In this document: piece after piece, positions 49,489-59,206 of the stretch
Layout of the letters: the number at the start of each line of letters is the position of its first letter
How positions within the stretch are numbered: the stretch's first letter is position 1
NCBI GenBank assembly: GCA_965240325.2
Contig: OZ251241.1
Location: forward strand, 992,001 to 1,056,000
DNA from: Rebecca billardiae RCC1528
Lineage: Eukaryota; Haptophyta
Length of the DNA: 64,000 nt
Reading direction: 5' to 3'
Made by a program: the position numbers and the translations under genes
Notes under the pieces: generated by a model
Databases searched by the model: none
What the model saw: only the letters and a program-made list of their open reading frames with translations
What the model was told of the DNA's origin: nothing

Positions 49489-50928
49489 ATGACGACCACG
49501 ACGAGCCGTGTGGCGCCCAACGGGCTGCCGTACCCCGAGCACAGCGAGGGCCGGACGGTGGCGGCGGGCGACACGAACACGTGGTCCCGCCGCTCGCCCT
49601 TCCTCGCGCGCCTCCCGCTCGACCCGGTGCGCTCGACGCATCCGTTCGTCGTCGCGCAGCCGCGCGACGGCATCGGCGGCGGCATGGGCCTGTTCGTGTA
49701 CATGGGCATCCGCAAGGGCGAGATCGTGTGGGCGGAGCGCGCCAACGCCGGCGGCCTGACCACCGCGCACCCGCGCTCGCGCCAGTGGATCGACGCGCTC
49801 CCGCCCGCGGCGCGCAAGGCTTACCTCCACTTCATGTACAAGACGGGCGAGGACGAGTTCCAGTCGCTCGCCGAGTTCAACGACGTGCCGCCCGAGCGCT
49901 TCCCGGAGGTGCGCACGGTGGACATCTCCAACTACATGAACCACTCGTGCGAGCCCACCTGCTGGTTCGTCGACGGCGGCGAGGGCTTCGAGGCGATGAT
50001 GGTGGCGACGCGCGATCTGATCCCCGGCGACGAGCTGACGTACGACTACTGCACCTCGGAGGACTGCGAGCTGGCGGGCTCGTGGAAGTGCGCGTGCGGC
50101 GCGGCCGGGTGCCGCGGCGAGGTCACCCCCGAGGACTGGCGCCGCCCCGAGCTGCAGGCGCGCTATCACGGCCACTTCCAGCCGCACATTGCCGAGCGCA
50201 TCGCGCACGAGGCCGCGGCGGGCGGCGAGGGCGGCGGCGCCGCCGCCCAGCCCCTCGAGCCGCTCGGCGGCGGCGTGAGCAAAGAGGCGACGTGGTGGCT
50301 GCGCCTGCAGGACGAGCCCCCGGTGGGGCTCTCGCCCGCGCAGCAGCCCCAAAATCTCAAGGCGCTCCCGGCCGACCGCCAGCAGCTGATCGCGCGTGGC
50401 GCGACCGGGAGCGCCCTTGAGCTGATCAACCGCCAGGCGGCCGCGCTCATCTCGCACAACCGGCTGCGCGTGCTCACCAACGAGCGCGTCGGCCGGTTCA
50501 TCGAGGCGGGGCAGGACATCCCGGCGGGTGAGCTCGTGATGCTCCTCCCGCCCAACCTGCTGCTCTGGGACGAGGAGGTCACCGACTACAACAAGGTCGT
50601 CCAGATCGCCACGACCAAGGGCGGCGGCCGCCTCTTCTCGTCGTCGCTGCACGAGCACGACCTCGACAACTTCATCTGCCACTCGTGCGAGCCCAACTGC
50701 GCGGTGCACGTGGGCGAGGACCTGGGCGCGGCGCTCGTGGCGATCAAGACCATCCGCGCCGGCGAGTCGGTCTGCTTCGACTACGACTCCACCGAGGACG
50801 ACCTCCGAGACCACAAGGGCGGCTTCGAGTGCGAGTGCGGCACGGCGCGCTGCCGCAAGAAGGTGCTGGGCCGACACCACTCGCCCGCGCCGGAGCTGTT
50901 GCCCGCGCCCGCGGCGCTCGCCGCGTGA
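49489..50928 (+). CDS. Protein with two SET domains and two post-SET motifs (lysine methyltransferase-like)
   Basis: Single exon, 479 residues from the ATG at 49489 (alternative ATG at 49354 would add 45). The first SET half ends in DISNYMNHSCEPTCWF, GDELTYDYCTSED and post-SET CACGAAGCRG. After a Gly/Ala-rich spacer the second has NERVGRFIEAGQDIPAGELV, DNFICHSCEPNCAV, GESVCFDYDSTEDD and post-SET CECGTARCRKK. The NHSC and YDY motifs (SAM binding and catalytic Tyr) are intact in the first; the second has CHSC for NHSC and FDYDS, so it may be weaker or structural. SET proteins of this short form methylate histones or other proteins; the substrate is unknown. Two complete SET/post-SET units in one short protein are uncommon. 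Confidence 0.85.
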   Translation: MTTTTSRVAPNGLPYPEHSEGRTVAAGDTNTWSRRSPFLARLPLDPVRSTHPFVVAQPRDGIGGGMGLFVYMGIRKGEIVWAERANAGGLTTAHPRSRQWIDALPPAARKAYLHFMYKTGEDEFQSLAEFNDVPPERFPEVRTVDISNYMNHSCEPTCWFVDGGEGFEAMMVATRDLIPGDELTYDYCTSEDCELAGSWKCACGAAGCRGEVTPEDWRRPELQARYHGHFQPHIAERIAHEAAAGGEGGGAAAQPLEPLGGGVSKEATWWLRLQDEPPVGLSPAQQPQNLKALPADRQQLIARGATGSALELINRQAAALISHNRLRVLTNERVGRFIEAGQDIPAGELVMLLPPNLLLWDEEVTDYNKVVQIATTKGGGRLFSSSLHEHDLDNFICHSCEPNCAVHVGEDLGAALVAIKTIRAGESVCFDYDSTEDDLRDHKGGFECECGTARCRKKVLGRHHSPAPELLPAPAALAA

Positions 50929-51867
50929 GCAGGCGCGCGCGTACGGCGCGGGAAGTGTGCCGCGTGGGCGGCACCCGTGCGTGCTCGAGGCCGCGCACGA
51001 CCGGCTGAGCAGCCGAGCGCCGCTCGACCGCTCCGAGCACCGCGCATCTTGGCTCGAGCAAGCGCTCCAGGGCGGGCGGCGGCGCGCAAGCTGCGAGCCG
51101 CGACGCGCACCGTCAACCGTCACAGTGACCGGCAATGCTTGCTTGCCTTCGCACTGGGACCGCTCGCCGCGGCGGCAGTCGCAGCCCACCATACTGCGTC
51201 AGCGCGTTCCCAGCCGCGTCTCCGCGCTCCCCTCGTCCAGTGGCAGCGGCTGGCGGGTCGCTGTCCAAACCGGGCAGAGCCCGTGGATGAGTTGCGGTCT
51301 GATCACGCGCCTGTCACGAGTGAGCGACGCTGCGACGCGGCGACCGGCCGACAGCGCGCGCCTCTGGTACGACTGAACTCTTCAGTCTGAAGTGACGCTC
51401 CGACGACCGATCGACATCAGTCTCGTGGCACTGCCACTGGCAGCAGCTTGCTGCTTCTGACGGCGGCGTCACGTCGTCATCCGGACTCCCGTCCCGAGGC
51501 CGAGTCCCGGGACCGGGTCACTCCGGAGACCGGACGTCCGGACTCACTCCGGTCCGAAGTCGGAAGACACTAGACAGTCTGACAGACGGACTCGGAGTCG
51601 GAAGTGACTCTGACGACTCTGTTCCGAAGTCGAAGACGGCAGACGCAAGCGCTAGACGACTTCGATCAGTACCGGAAGGATGCTGGCTGGCTGGAAGTGG
51701 CAGGGGCACTAGTTCAAGTTGATGAGTCGCGTGCATCACTGACTCTGGACTCTGAGACCGTGCGACATTCAGACTGCGAGAGGTCGTCGCTGGCTGGCGG
51801 CGGAGGCTCAGATCTAGCTCGTGCGCCTAGTTGCCGCGCCAGCGCCAGGGCTGCTCCCTCGTGCTGC
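50929..51867. other. Convergent intergenic region with repetitive gactccg words
   Basis: 939 bp without a supportable gene. From about 51480 to 51780 there are many short direct and inverted words (actccggag, ggactccggtccgaagtcgg pieces, gactctgacgactctg) that look like degraded simple repeats. An ORF from 51604 has no motifs and overlaps the GS gene antisense. Confidence 0.5.
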
Positions 51868-54800
51868 CTAGTGGTGGCCGTACAGCATCTCGGCGTACGT
51901 CGGGAACGGGTAGAGCGCCTTCTCGATCAAGCCCTCGCACACGTCCGCCACCTTGCGCACCGCCACCAGCTGCGGCACGATCTTGTCGCGGCAGAAGTGC
52001 GCCTCCTCGGCCTCGCTCGCGCCGTGCGGCATGCCGGCGCAGATGTCGGCGAGCTTCGACGACTCCGCCTGCAGCGACATGTACACGGCTTCGCGGTCGC
52101 CGGCGAGCTTGGTGCCCTCGTACGTCTTGAGGTCGCGTGCGCACGCGGGGACGAGGGCGGTGTTCACCATCTCGATCAGCGTCGTCGCCTCGATCTTGAT
52201 CTCGATCGAGTAGATCTCAAACATCACGGCCTGCCGCGCCTCCACCTCCTGCCGAGCCGAGCCAGCCAACAAAATGGCGGGTGCGCGCGCGCGCGCGAGC
52301 AAGGGCGTGGCGAAGGCGAGGGCGTGGGGTGAGCGGCGGTGGCGAGCGGCCCGGCAGGATGCGCGCACTTCACCCGCGCGCCGACATCGCGCACGCACGC
52401 ACGCGCGCCGCGCGCGCACCTCGGGCAGATACACGCCGTGCTTCTCAAACAGGGTCTTGTTCTTGTCGGACGCGAACGTGTCGAGGGCGAGCACCGTCGA
52501 GCTGAGGTTCTTGAGGCCGCGCTTCTCGACGGCCTCGACGGGCCAGGCGGGGTCGTAGCCGTTGCCGGTGAAGACCGCGGGGAGCGACTCCTTGAGCATC
52601 TGCGCCGTCGCGTCGCGCGCCGACATGCCGCCCTCGACCAGGTCCGACCACACGCAGAACGCGTCGGCGAGCGCGGTGTTGATGATCACGTTGGCGTGCG
52701 CCACGTTAGCCGAGCCGCCGACCGCGCGGAACTCGAAGCGGTTGCCGCAGTGCGGGAAGGGCGCGGTGCGGTTGCGGTCCTCCGCGGCGACCATGATCTC
52801 CTGGCAGTTGTTGCACCCGTACTTGAGCCCCTTCGAGTCCCCGGCGTAGCCCTCGAGCGGGCCGCCCTCCGCGACCGCCTTCATGTGCGCCTCCATGCCC
52901 ACGCCCGGGAAGAGAGACATGATGGCAGGCGGCGCCTCCTGCGCGCCGAGCCGGTGGTCGTTGCCCGCGCCGATGCACGCGCAGCGCACGACGTCGCCGT
53001 GCTTCATCATCGCCCACGCGAGGCACGACGTCGAGACGGTGTAGCGCCGCTGGTCCTCCGGCTTCGAGCCCGGCTTCATCAGGTTGACCGAGCCGCCGCC
53101 CGGCGACGAGAGGAGCCCCTGCACCGACCAGTTGTTGTGCTTGCCGTTGCCATTGATGCCGGCGAACGGCTTCTCGTGGAAGAGCACGCAGAGGCCGTGC
53201 TTGTCCGCGAGCTCGTGCATGATCTCCATGCACAGCATGTTCTGGTCGGTCGCCACGTTCGACACCTGGAAGATCGGCGAGAGCTCGTGCTGCCCCGGCG
53301 CCACCTCGTTGTGATAGACGACCATCGGCACGCCAACAAGCCAGAGCTCCTTCTGCACGGCGCGCATGTACGCGTCGACGGAGTTGGGGATCTGGCCGAA
53401 GTAGTGGGCGTCGGCCTGCTGCCCGCGCGCGGGCGGCGCGCCGATGAGCGTGCGCTTGCAGTGCAGCAGGTCCGGCCGCTCGAGGTACGCCTTCTTCGAC
53501 ACCACGAAGAACTCCTGCTCCCAGCCGACGTACGTAACGACCTGCGCAATGTTCTTCTCGCCGAGGTTGGCGAGCAGCCGCTTGCCCTGCACGTCCATCG
53601 CCGCCATCGAGCGGAGCAGCGGCGTCTTCTCGTCGAGGGCCATGCCGTTCCACGCGACGAAGCACGACGGGATGTACATCGTCTCGCCGCTGCGGCCGGG
53701 CAGGCGGGCGCACGCCGCGGGCACGCGCACGCGGCTGAGCGCTGTGCGCTGGCAACACGCGCGCATGCACGACTCGCGCGGCGCGCGGACGGCGCGCCGC
53801 GCGCGCACCGGACGAAAGGCGGCGACTTCATGTCCCACGAGTTGAAGGCGGCCGCCGTGTGCGTCTGCCGCAGCCCGCCGTTGGGGAACGACGAGCCGTC
53901 CGTCTCGGCCATGAAGAGCTTGCCGCCGTCGAAGTCCTGTCCACGGCGCGCGCGCAAGTCACGAGCGAGTCACGGGGTCGACGGATAGCGCGGACGGGCG
54001 GAGGGGCGAGGGGCGCCCGGAGGGGTTGGGAGGCGGCATGGTGAGCGGCGCGCCGAGCCGGCGCGTGCGCACGCGCGCGCGTGCACGCACGCCCCACGCC
54101 CCCCGACGGCACCGCACAGCGCCACGCCGAGCCGCTCACGAGGCCGCGGCCCGCGCGTCGCCCGAGCGGGCGCCGAGCCCTTGGGTGAGGTGCACGCTGC
54201 GCGCGAGGACCCGCACCTTCTTCATCGGGCGGACGAGCGAGGGCGTGGTGAAGTCGAGGTCGATGAAGCCTGCGCGCGAGGGAGGGCGACGCGCGCGCCG
54301 GTCGTCAGCCGGGGGGTCACACCCACCACGTCCGTGCCGCACGGCGCATCACAGGGGCGCGCGCCGCGCGCGCGCCAGCCGCGCGCGCTCGCTCGCAACG
54401 GCCGCGCGTGTTCCGAGGCGCGCACCGTCGTGCTTCTGAGCGCAGGTGCCACGCATCGGCGCGAACCAGTGCGCGAAGTTAACCGCGCCGCGCTTGACCG
54501 CCCAGTCCATCATCGCCTTGGCGATCTGGTCCTTCGTCTCCTTCTTCAGCGGGGCGCCGGTGAGGCGCGCCTGTGCGGGGGCGGGCGTGCGCCATGGGAG
54601 CGCAGGGGTGGGCGCGCGCACGGTCAGCGAGGGCAGGCCTCAAACGGTGGCGATCCGGAGCAGCGCGCGAAGTGGCAAGCGTGGCGCAAAGATTTTGACG
54701 CGTGCGCGCAGCCAGCACGCTGGTGCGCGGATCGTGCCATGCCACCGCGCGTTGCAAACACGACGCGAGCACGCGTGCTGCGTGTGCGCATGGGCTCGCG

Positions 54801-55018
54801 CGCGCGTGCGCGCTCGCGGGGGCGCGCACCTGCTCGAGGGCCGAGAAGGCCGCCGGCGCCGCCTGGCGCAGCTTGTCATCGGTGTACACGTTCGCGCCAA
54901 GGAACGAGGGCGACAGCGCGTAGCCAACCTCCTTCGTCGCCTCGATCTCGGCGGTCGACTTGGGCGTCGCCGGCGGCGGCGCAGGCTTCTCGGGGGCCTT
55001 AGTCTTGAACAGGGTCAT
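51868..55018 (-). CDS. glnN: Glutamine synthetase type III
   Basis: Six predicted exons, 55018-54830, 54570-54426, 54269-54217, 53936-53809, 53689-52420 and 52248-51868, give 721 residues, the normal length for GSIII (about 700-730). All introns are GT-AG and the phases fit. Family blocks cross the junctions correctly: LTGAPLKKETKDQIAKAMMDWA, HWFAPMRGTCAQKHD, KLFMAETDGSSFPNGGLR, MYIPSCFV, GWEQEFFVVSKKAYLERPDL, EVAPGQHELSPIF, the loop INGNGKHNNWS and the ATP/phosphate region NRTAPFP.. NRFEFRAVG. It condenses ammonium and glutamate to glutamine. The N-terminus (MTLFKTKAPEKPAPPP) shows no clear plastid leader. GSIII occurs in cyanobacteria, bacteroidetes and several eukaryote algae, including haptophytes and diatoms. 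Exon 3 (53 bp) is the least certain. Confidence 0.93.
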
Positions 55019-56559
55019 GAGGAACGGCGCCGTGGCTGGGGCGGCTGCAGGGCGACGGGTACGCGTGGTGCGGGCGGCAGATGAGCCCGTTGGGACGCGC
55101 ACGCGCGCGGCTCATGGACGCGTGCGGCGGGTGTCGGGCGCGCACAGGACGAATGCGCAGGGCAGGGCCGACGATTTTACGCCGCCGAAACTGCGATGCG
55201 AAGTCACCGCGTGTTGTTCGCGGCCACGGGATTCTGGTCAGACCGCGAACGGTCACGGCCCTTGGCATCGTGGCCCTTCGCGAGCTTCGTGGACTGAAAT
55301 ACCTCAAATAAAAAGAGTCGGCGACCTATGCAAAGTGTTTAGAGCGCAGTTTGAAGCGTGATCTGCACGCTGATTGGCCCGTTGGAGACTTGGAGTCTGA
55401 TTCATTAAACACCTCCCACTCCCCAAATAAAAAAGTGATCACCAACAATTCAACAGCCACTGCCACCGTGTCGAGTTCTCCCTTGCCCAGCAGACAATGG
55501 ACACGCGGGCGCGCGGCCCACATCCCTCCACGATGCAACGCATGGGTCGCCGCCCTCATCCGGCAAAGGATGTCTCACTTGGTTGTAGCTGAGGGTGCTG
55601 TCCCACACGCAGCACGTAGCCTACACCTCGCAGTACCTCCCCACTGCCGCCCCGCGCAGCCCGTCGTTGCCAGCCGGCCCGCATGCAGCATAGGCGCAGC
55701 TTGATGCCGCATGTTCGCGTCTCCGTGACGCGCTACCGGCGAGCAGACTGATGCTACCTGCGCCGGTAGCATGCGGCAGCCAATGTCAGCTCTGCGCCGC
55801 CTTGGCTGCCAACGTCACGAGTCACGAGTTGAGGCCTTGTGGCGCCAGGCGGGCCCGTGCCACTGAGACCGAGCAGCGAACGTTTTAGCTTGCAAACGAA
55901 GTGTTCTGCTATATTTATGCGTTGAAAGACTTCAGTATTGTAGTAACGCCGTCAGATGCGTCCGCAGTCTACATATCAGTCATGGAGTAACATCCACTGA
56001 ACAGCTCAGCAAACGGCTGCGAGCCATGGGGCCCGCTGCGACACAGTCGCAGAGAGTGCTGTGAAGTGTGAGACTTCACATCCGCGTGGCCAGGAAGTCT
56101 TGGTCAACTCTTCCGTAACCGGCACTGAGTCGTGACTGTAAGCAGGGTACACTTATCTTGTTGAGACCCGGAATATTAGACTCTCAGAATCGCGATGCCC
56201 GCCTGGCCAGGCGCGGCGTCTCTCGTGGTGTAACGGACGGTTGGCCGAGATGTACTCAGTCTCAGATAACAGCAGACGATCGTGCTGTCTTCTCTGCTAC
56301 AGCGGTCCGTGGAGAGGGCCGGAGAGTGGCATGGCCGGAGGGCCGCGCCCAGCGCAAGGCTCCCCCTCATGCTGCTGCAGCGGCCCTCCAGCTGCCAACC
56401 GGACTTTCCGCGCTGGGGGAACTTGGGGGCCGGAATCTTCCGAGTTCCGATCTCTGATGAGCGCGAATCTGCGATTCTAGTATTCTACTAGTGAGTTTGG
56501 CACACAAAGCCGCGAACTCGACGCCAGCCATCGCCTCGGCTTGCAACTACGCGGCGGTC
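55019..56559. other. Intergenic, 1.5 kb
   Basis: No supportable gene. GC is lower (A/T-rich at 55290-55450, including caaataaaaag twice). Short ORFs on both strands lack motifs. The sequence at 56236-56260 (ggttggccgagatg) recalls a tRNA A box but no B box or clover-leaf follows. Confidence 0.5.
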
Positions 56560-57330
56560 ATGAGCAGCAGGTCTGCGCTGCTCGTGATCGGCGGGAACGG
56601 CTTTGTCGGAAGTGCTGTCTGCGCCGCCGCGATCGCCCGAGGCGTGGCTGTCACCTCGATCTCGCGGTCGGGGCAGCGGCCGAGCCATTTGGCCGGTGCA
56701 GCGTGGAGTGACAGCGTGCAGTGGGAGCAGGGCGACGCGCTGGAGCCGAGCAGCTTCGCGCAGGCACTGCGCGAAGCTCGAGCGGTGGTCGTCTCCGTGG
56801 GCTCGCCCCCGCTACCCTTCGTCGATTACGACTACCAGGTGCGCGCCAACGGAGAGACGAACGCGAAGGTGGCGCAGGCGGCGCGTGACGCGGGCGTCGA
56901 GCGGCTCGTGATCGTGAACGCCGCGATGCCGGCGTGGCTTGACCGGGTTGCGCCGGGCTACGCCGAGGGCAAGCGCCGCGCCGCCGCTGCCGCCGCCGAC
57001 TTCGCCAGCGCCCCGCCGCATGCCGCTGCGGTGATCAAGCCATCGGCCATCTACGGCACGCGGCATGAGTCGACGCCGCTGGGCACGATGCCGATCCCAC
57101 TCGGGCTGTTCCTCGGGCCCGCGTCGTTTGTGCTGCAGCGAGCGCCGCTGCAGACGATCACGCGCCTCGCGCCGTACGCGTTCGACGGCGCCCTCCTGCC
57201 GCCGGTCCCCGTGCAGTCAGTCGCGGCCGCGGCCGTGCGCTGTGCGCTGGACGATGGCGCGCTGAGAGCGGGCTCGGTCCAGACTGTCGACGTGGACGAG
57301 ATCCTGCGCGCAGGGGAAGCGGGAGCTTGA
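56560..57330 (+). CDS. Atypical SDR / NAD(P)-binding Rossmann protein (Coq11- or At1g32220-like)
   Basis: Single exon, 256 residues from the ATG at 56560; the frame opens at 56491 but with GTG. The Rossmann signature GGNGFVGSAV starts at residue 10. The atypical SDR pattern follows: SISRSGQRPS, WEQGDALEPSSFAQAL, VVSVGSPPLP, ERLVIVNA and the substrate-side VIKPSAIYGTR. There is no YxxxK catalytic pair in the classical position (YAEGKRRA stands there, as in this subgroup). Relatives include yeast Coq11, linked to coenzyme Q assembly, complex I subunit NDUFA9 and plastid-globule proteins. No targeting leader is evident. Exact role is unknown. Confidence 0.8.
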   Translation: MSSRSALLVIGGNGFVGSAVCAAAIARGVAVTSISRSGQRPSHLAGAAWSDSVQWEQGDALEPSSFAQALREARAVVVSVGSPPLPFVDYDYQVRANGETNAKVAQAARDAGVERLVIVNAAMPAWLDRVAPGYAEGKRRAAAAAADFASAPPHAAAVIKPSAIYGTRHESTPLGTMPIPLGLFLGPASFVLQRAPLQTITRLAPYAFDGALLPPVPVQSVAAAAVRCALDDGALRAGSVQTVDVDEILRAGEAGA

Positions 57331-57943
57331 TCTGCGAGCAGCCGAGCCAATCGTCCTGCGACGTGAACGACCGCGCTTTCACAGGGACACTCTGCTCCCC
57401 GCGTGGCCTGGCATCGTGATGGAGCACAGAGTCCCGACGACGGACGAGTACTGGCGGCGCGCAGCTCCGGCTCATCGGGACTACTCGTCGGAGTCGTGAG
57501 TATATAGTCGGGTTTGCGGCCCGGCGGCCGAAGCCCTCGGGCCAGCGACTGACGCCTGTGACTGACACCCGGCGGAGTATAAGCAGCTCGTCACGGCTTT
57601 GTCTAATCATAATCAGTCTGTCGGCAGGGCAGATCGGATCACGACTGCGGACACGGACGACATTGCAGATTGCTGGTAGTGGTAACTACTAACTGACTGC
57701 GGTGCCCATCCCATGATCCGAGCGGCCGGCTGATAATGATAATAATAATGGCTTGATGCCAGGCGTCGTCACGTCCGGTCGTATTCAGCGCGTGTTATCG
57801 TTATATTATAAAATTATTATTGCCGCGACTACAGGCTGAGAGCTCGTCGGACCATATGATGGCCCGCGGTGCAGGGCGGAGCGCGCAGCGTGGAGCCCGC
57901 ACCAGCGGGCCCGAACCACGTTTCAAAAAGATCTTTGATCAAG

Positions 57944-57988
57944 AAAAAAGGGACGGGGGGCGCAGCGGAAAAAAAGGGACGGGGGGCG
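57944..57988 (+). repeat. Short direct repeat aaaaaagggacggggggcg
   Basis: Two copies (57944-57962 and 57970-57988) of a 19-bp purine-rich word, spaced by 26 bp. The G6 runs could form unusual structures. No gene is associated. Confidence 0.8.
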
Positions 57989-58746
57989 ATTTTTAGGGCT
58001 GGCGGAGACCGAGTTTCGAGTTTTTGAGATCGCATTGAGAGGTCTATCAGGCCAAAAAAAACCGCGCCCAGCTGATTCCCTTAAGTAAAGTGCGATCTGG
58101 ACGTCAGCTGGACGTGACATTAGTGTAACGGTTCGTTACGAGCGAATCGTACTCGTCTTCCCGGATCGCGTGACGTCCGGACTGGGCCACATCCGGATCG
58201 TCGGAGGTGACGTGCCCCGGCACGATGGGCGATGGCGGATATGCGGGACGGCGCCTGCACGTGCCTCCGGACCCGCCTCCCGCTTGCTGCTCACGCAGTC
58301 AGCTGCGACCGTGGCGCATGATCGCAGAAGCAGTGCCGGCAGTACGGCCTGCATCAGCTAGTGCCGCGCCGTCGTGGCGCGCGCGGTACGGTTGCGCGTT
58401 TGCAGCGCTCGCCCGGCTCGGCGACGGCACGCGCGTGCGGCTCAGGTGTGTCAAATGCGGTCTCGTCGGCGCGCTTTCGCCTGCCACCTCGTGCACCCGT
58501 GTCGCCAGTTTCATCGTCTTCATGAGGACTGCTGCTGCTGTCGCCATCCGCTCTCCATCACCCCGAGTCGCCGGTCGCGCGGCGCGCGCGGTAGGCACTA
58601 GGCAGGGCGTACGGTCACTCACCCGTGCAACGGGTCAAGTGGCCAGAGTACGTCTGGTCGTTGGCTGGCACGGGCCGCAGCGCTAAAGCACCCTGCTGTC
58701 ACACCCGACTCCTTCAGTACTCCGAGCTCCGCGGCACGACTCACTC

Positions 58747-58787
58747 GGCACGATCGCGGACGGGTCGGATCCGAGCTGATCAGCCAG
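58747..58787 (+). repeat. 41-bp direct repeat, copy 1
   Basis: Begins ggcacgatcgcggacgggt and ends gctgatcagccag. An identical copy lies at 58837-58877. Similar words (ttggaca..tttggca) follow both, so the original duplication was longer. Confidence 0.9.
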
Positions 58788-58836
58788 AGTTGGACACAGT
58801 TTGGCATCAGCTACTAGTAGTAATTCCGATGCCGAT

Positions 58837-58877
58837 GGCACGATCGCGGACGGGTCGGATCCGAGCTGATCAGCCAG
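58837..58877 (+). repeat. 41-bp direct repeat, copy 2
   Basis: Identical to 58747-58787, 90 bp away in the same orientation. Confidence 0.9.
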
Positions 58878-59148
58878 TTGGACATTTGGCAGCTAGTTGT
58901 CAGACGGACGTCCGATTTGACGACCGGTGCCGGGTGCGGTCTCAGGTCCGCTGCTGTGATTGTGTGAAGTGTGAATGAGTCTCGCGGTCGCGCAGGCAGG
59001 GCGACGGTCGGACTAATATAGCTTCAGTCATCTCAGAACCGACTTCAACTGGCGAACTGCCACTACGGCGGAGAGCCGCGATTGCACGGCCACCGCGGGC
59101 CCCCAACTGCGTTGATTCTATGCAGAAAAGGACCGCGGAACGCGGTCA

Positions 59149-59206
59149 TATATATATATATATATACACACATCAGCTATACATGTATATATATATCTAC
59201 ATGTAT
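59149..59206. repeat. AT-rich simple repeat
   Basis: Runs of tata (59149-59165 and 59183-59193) and two copies of tacatgtatat within 60 bp. Confidence 0.8.

Noticed and set aside
56230-56310. Possible tRNA gene (ttggccgagatg resembles an A box)
   Set aside because: No B box (GGTTCRAATCC-like) or acceptor stem can be paired at the right distance.
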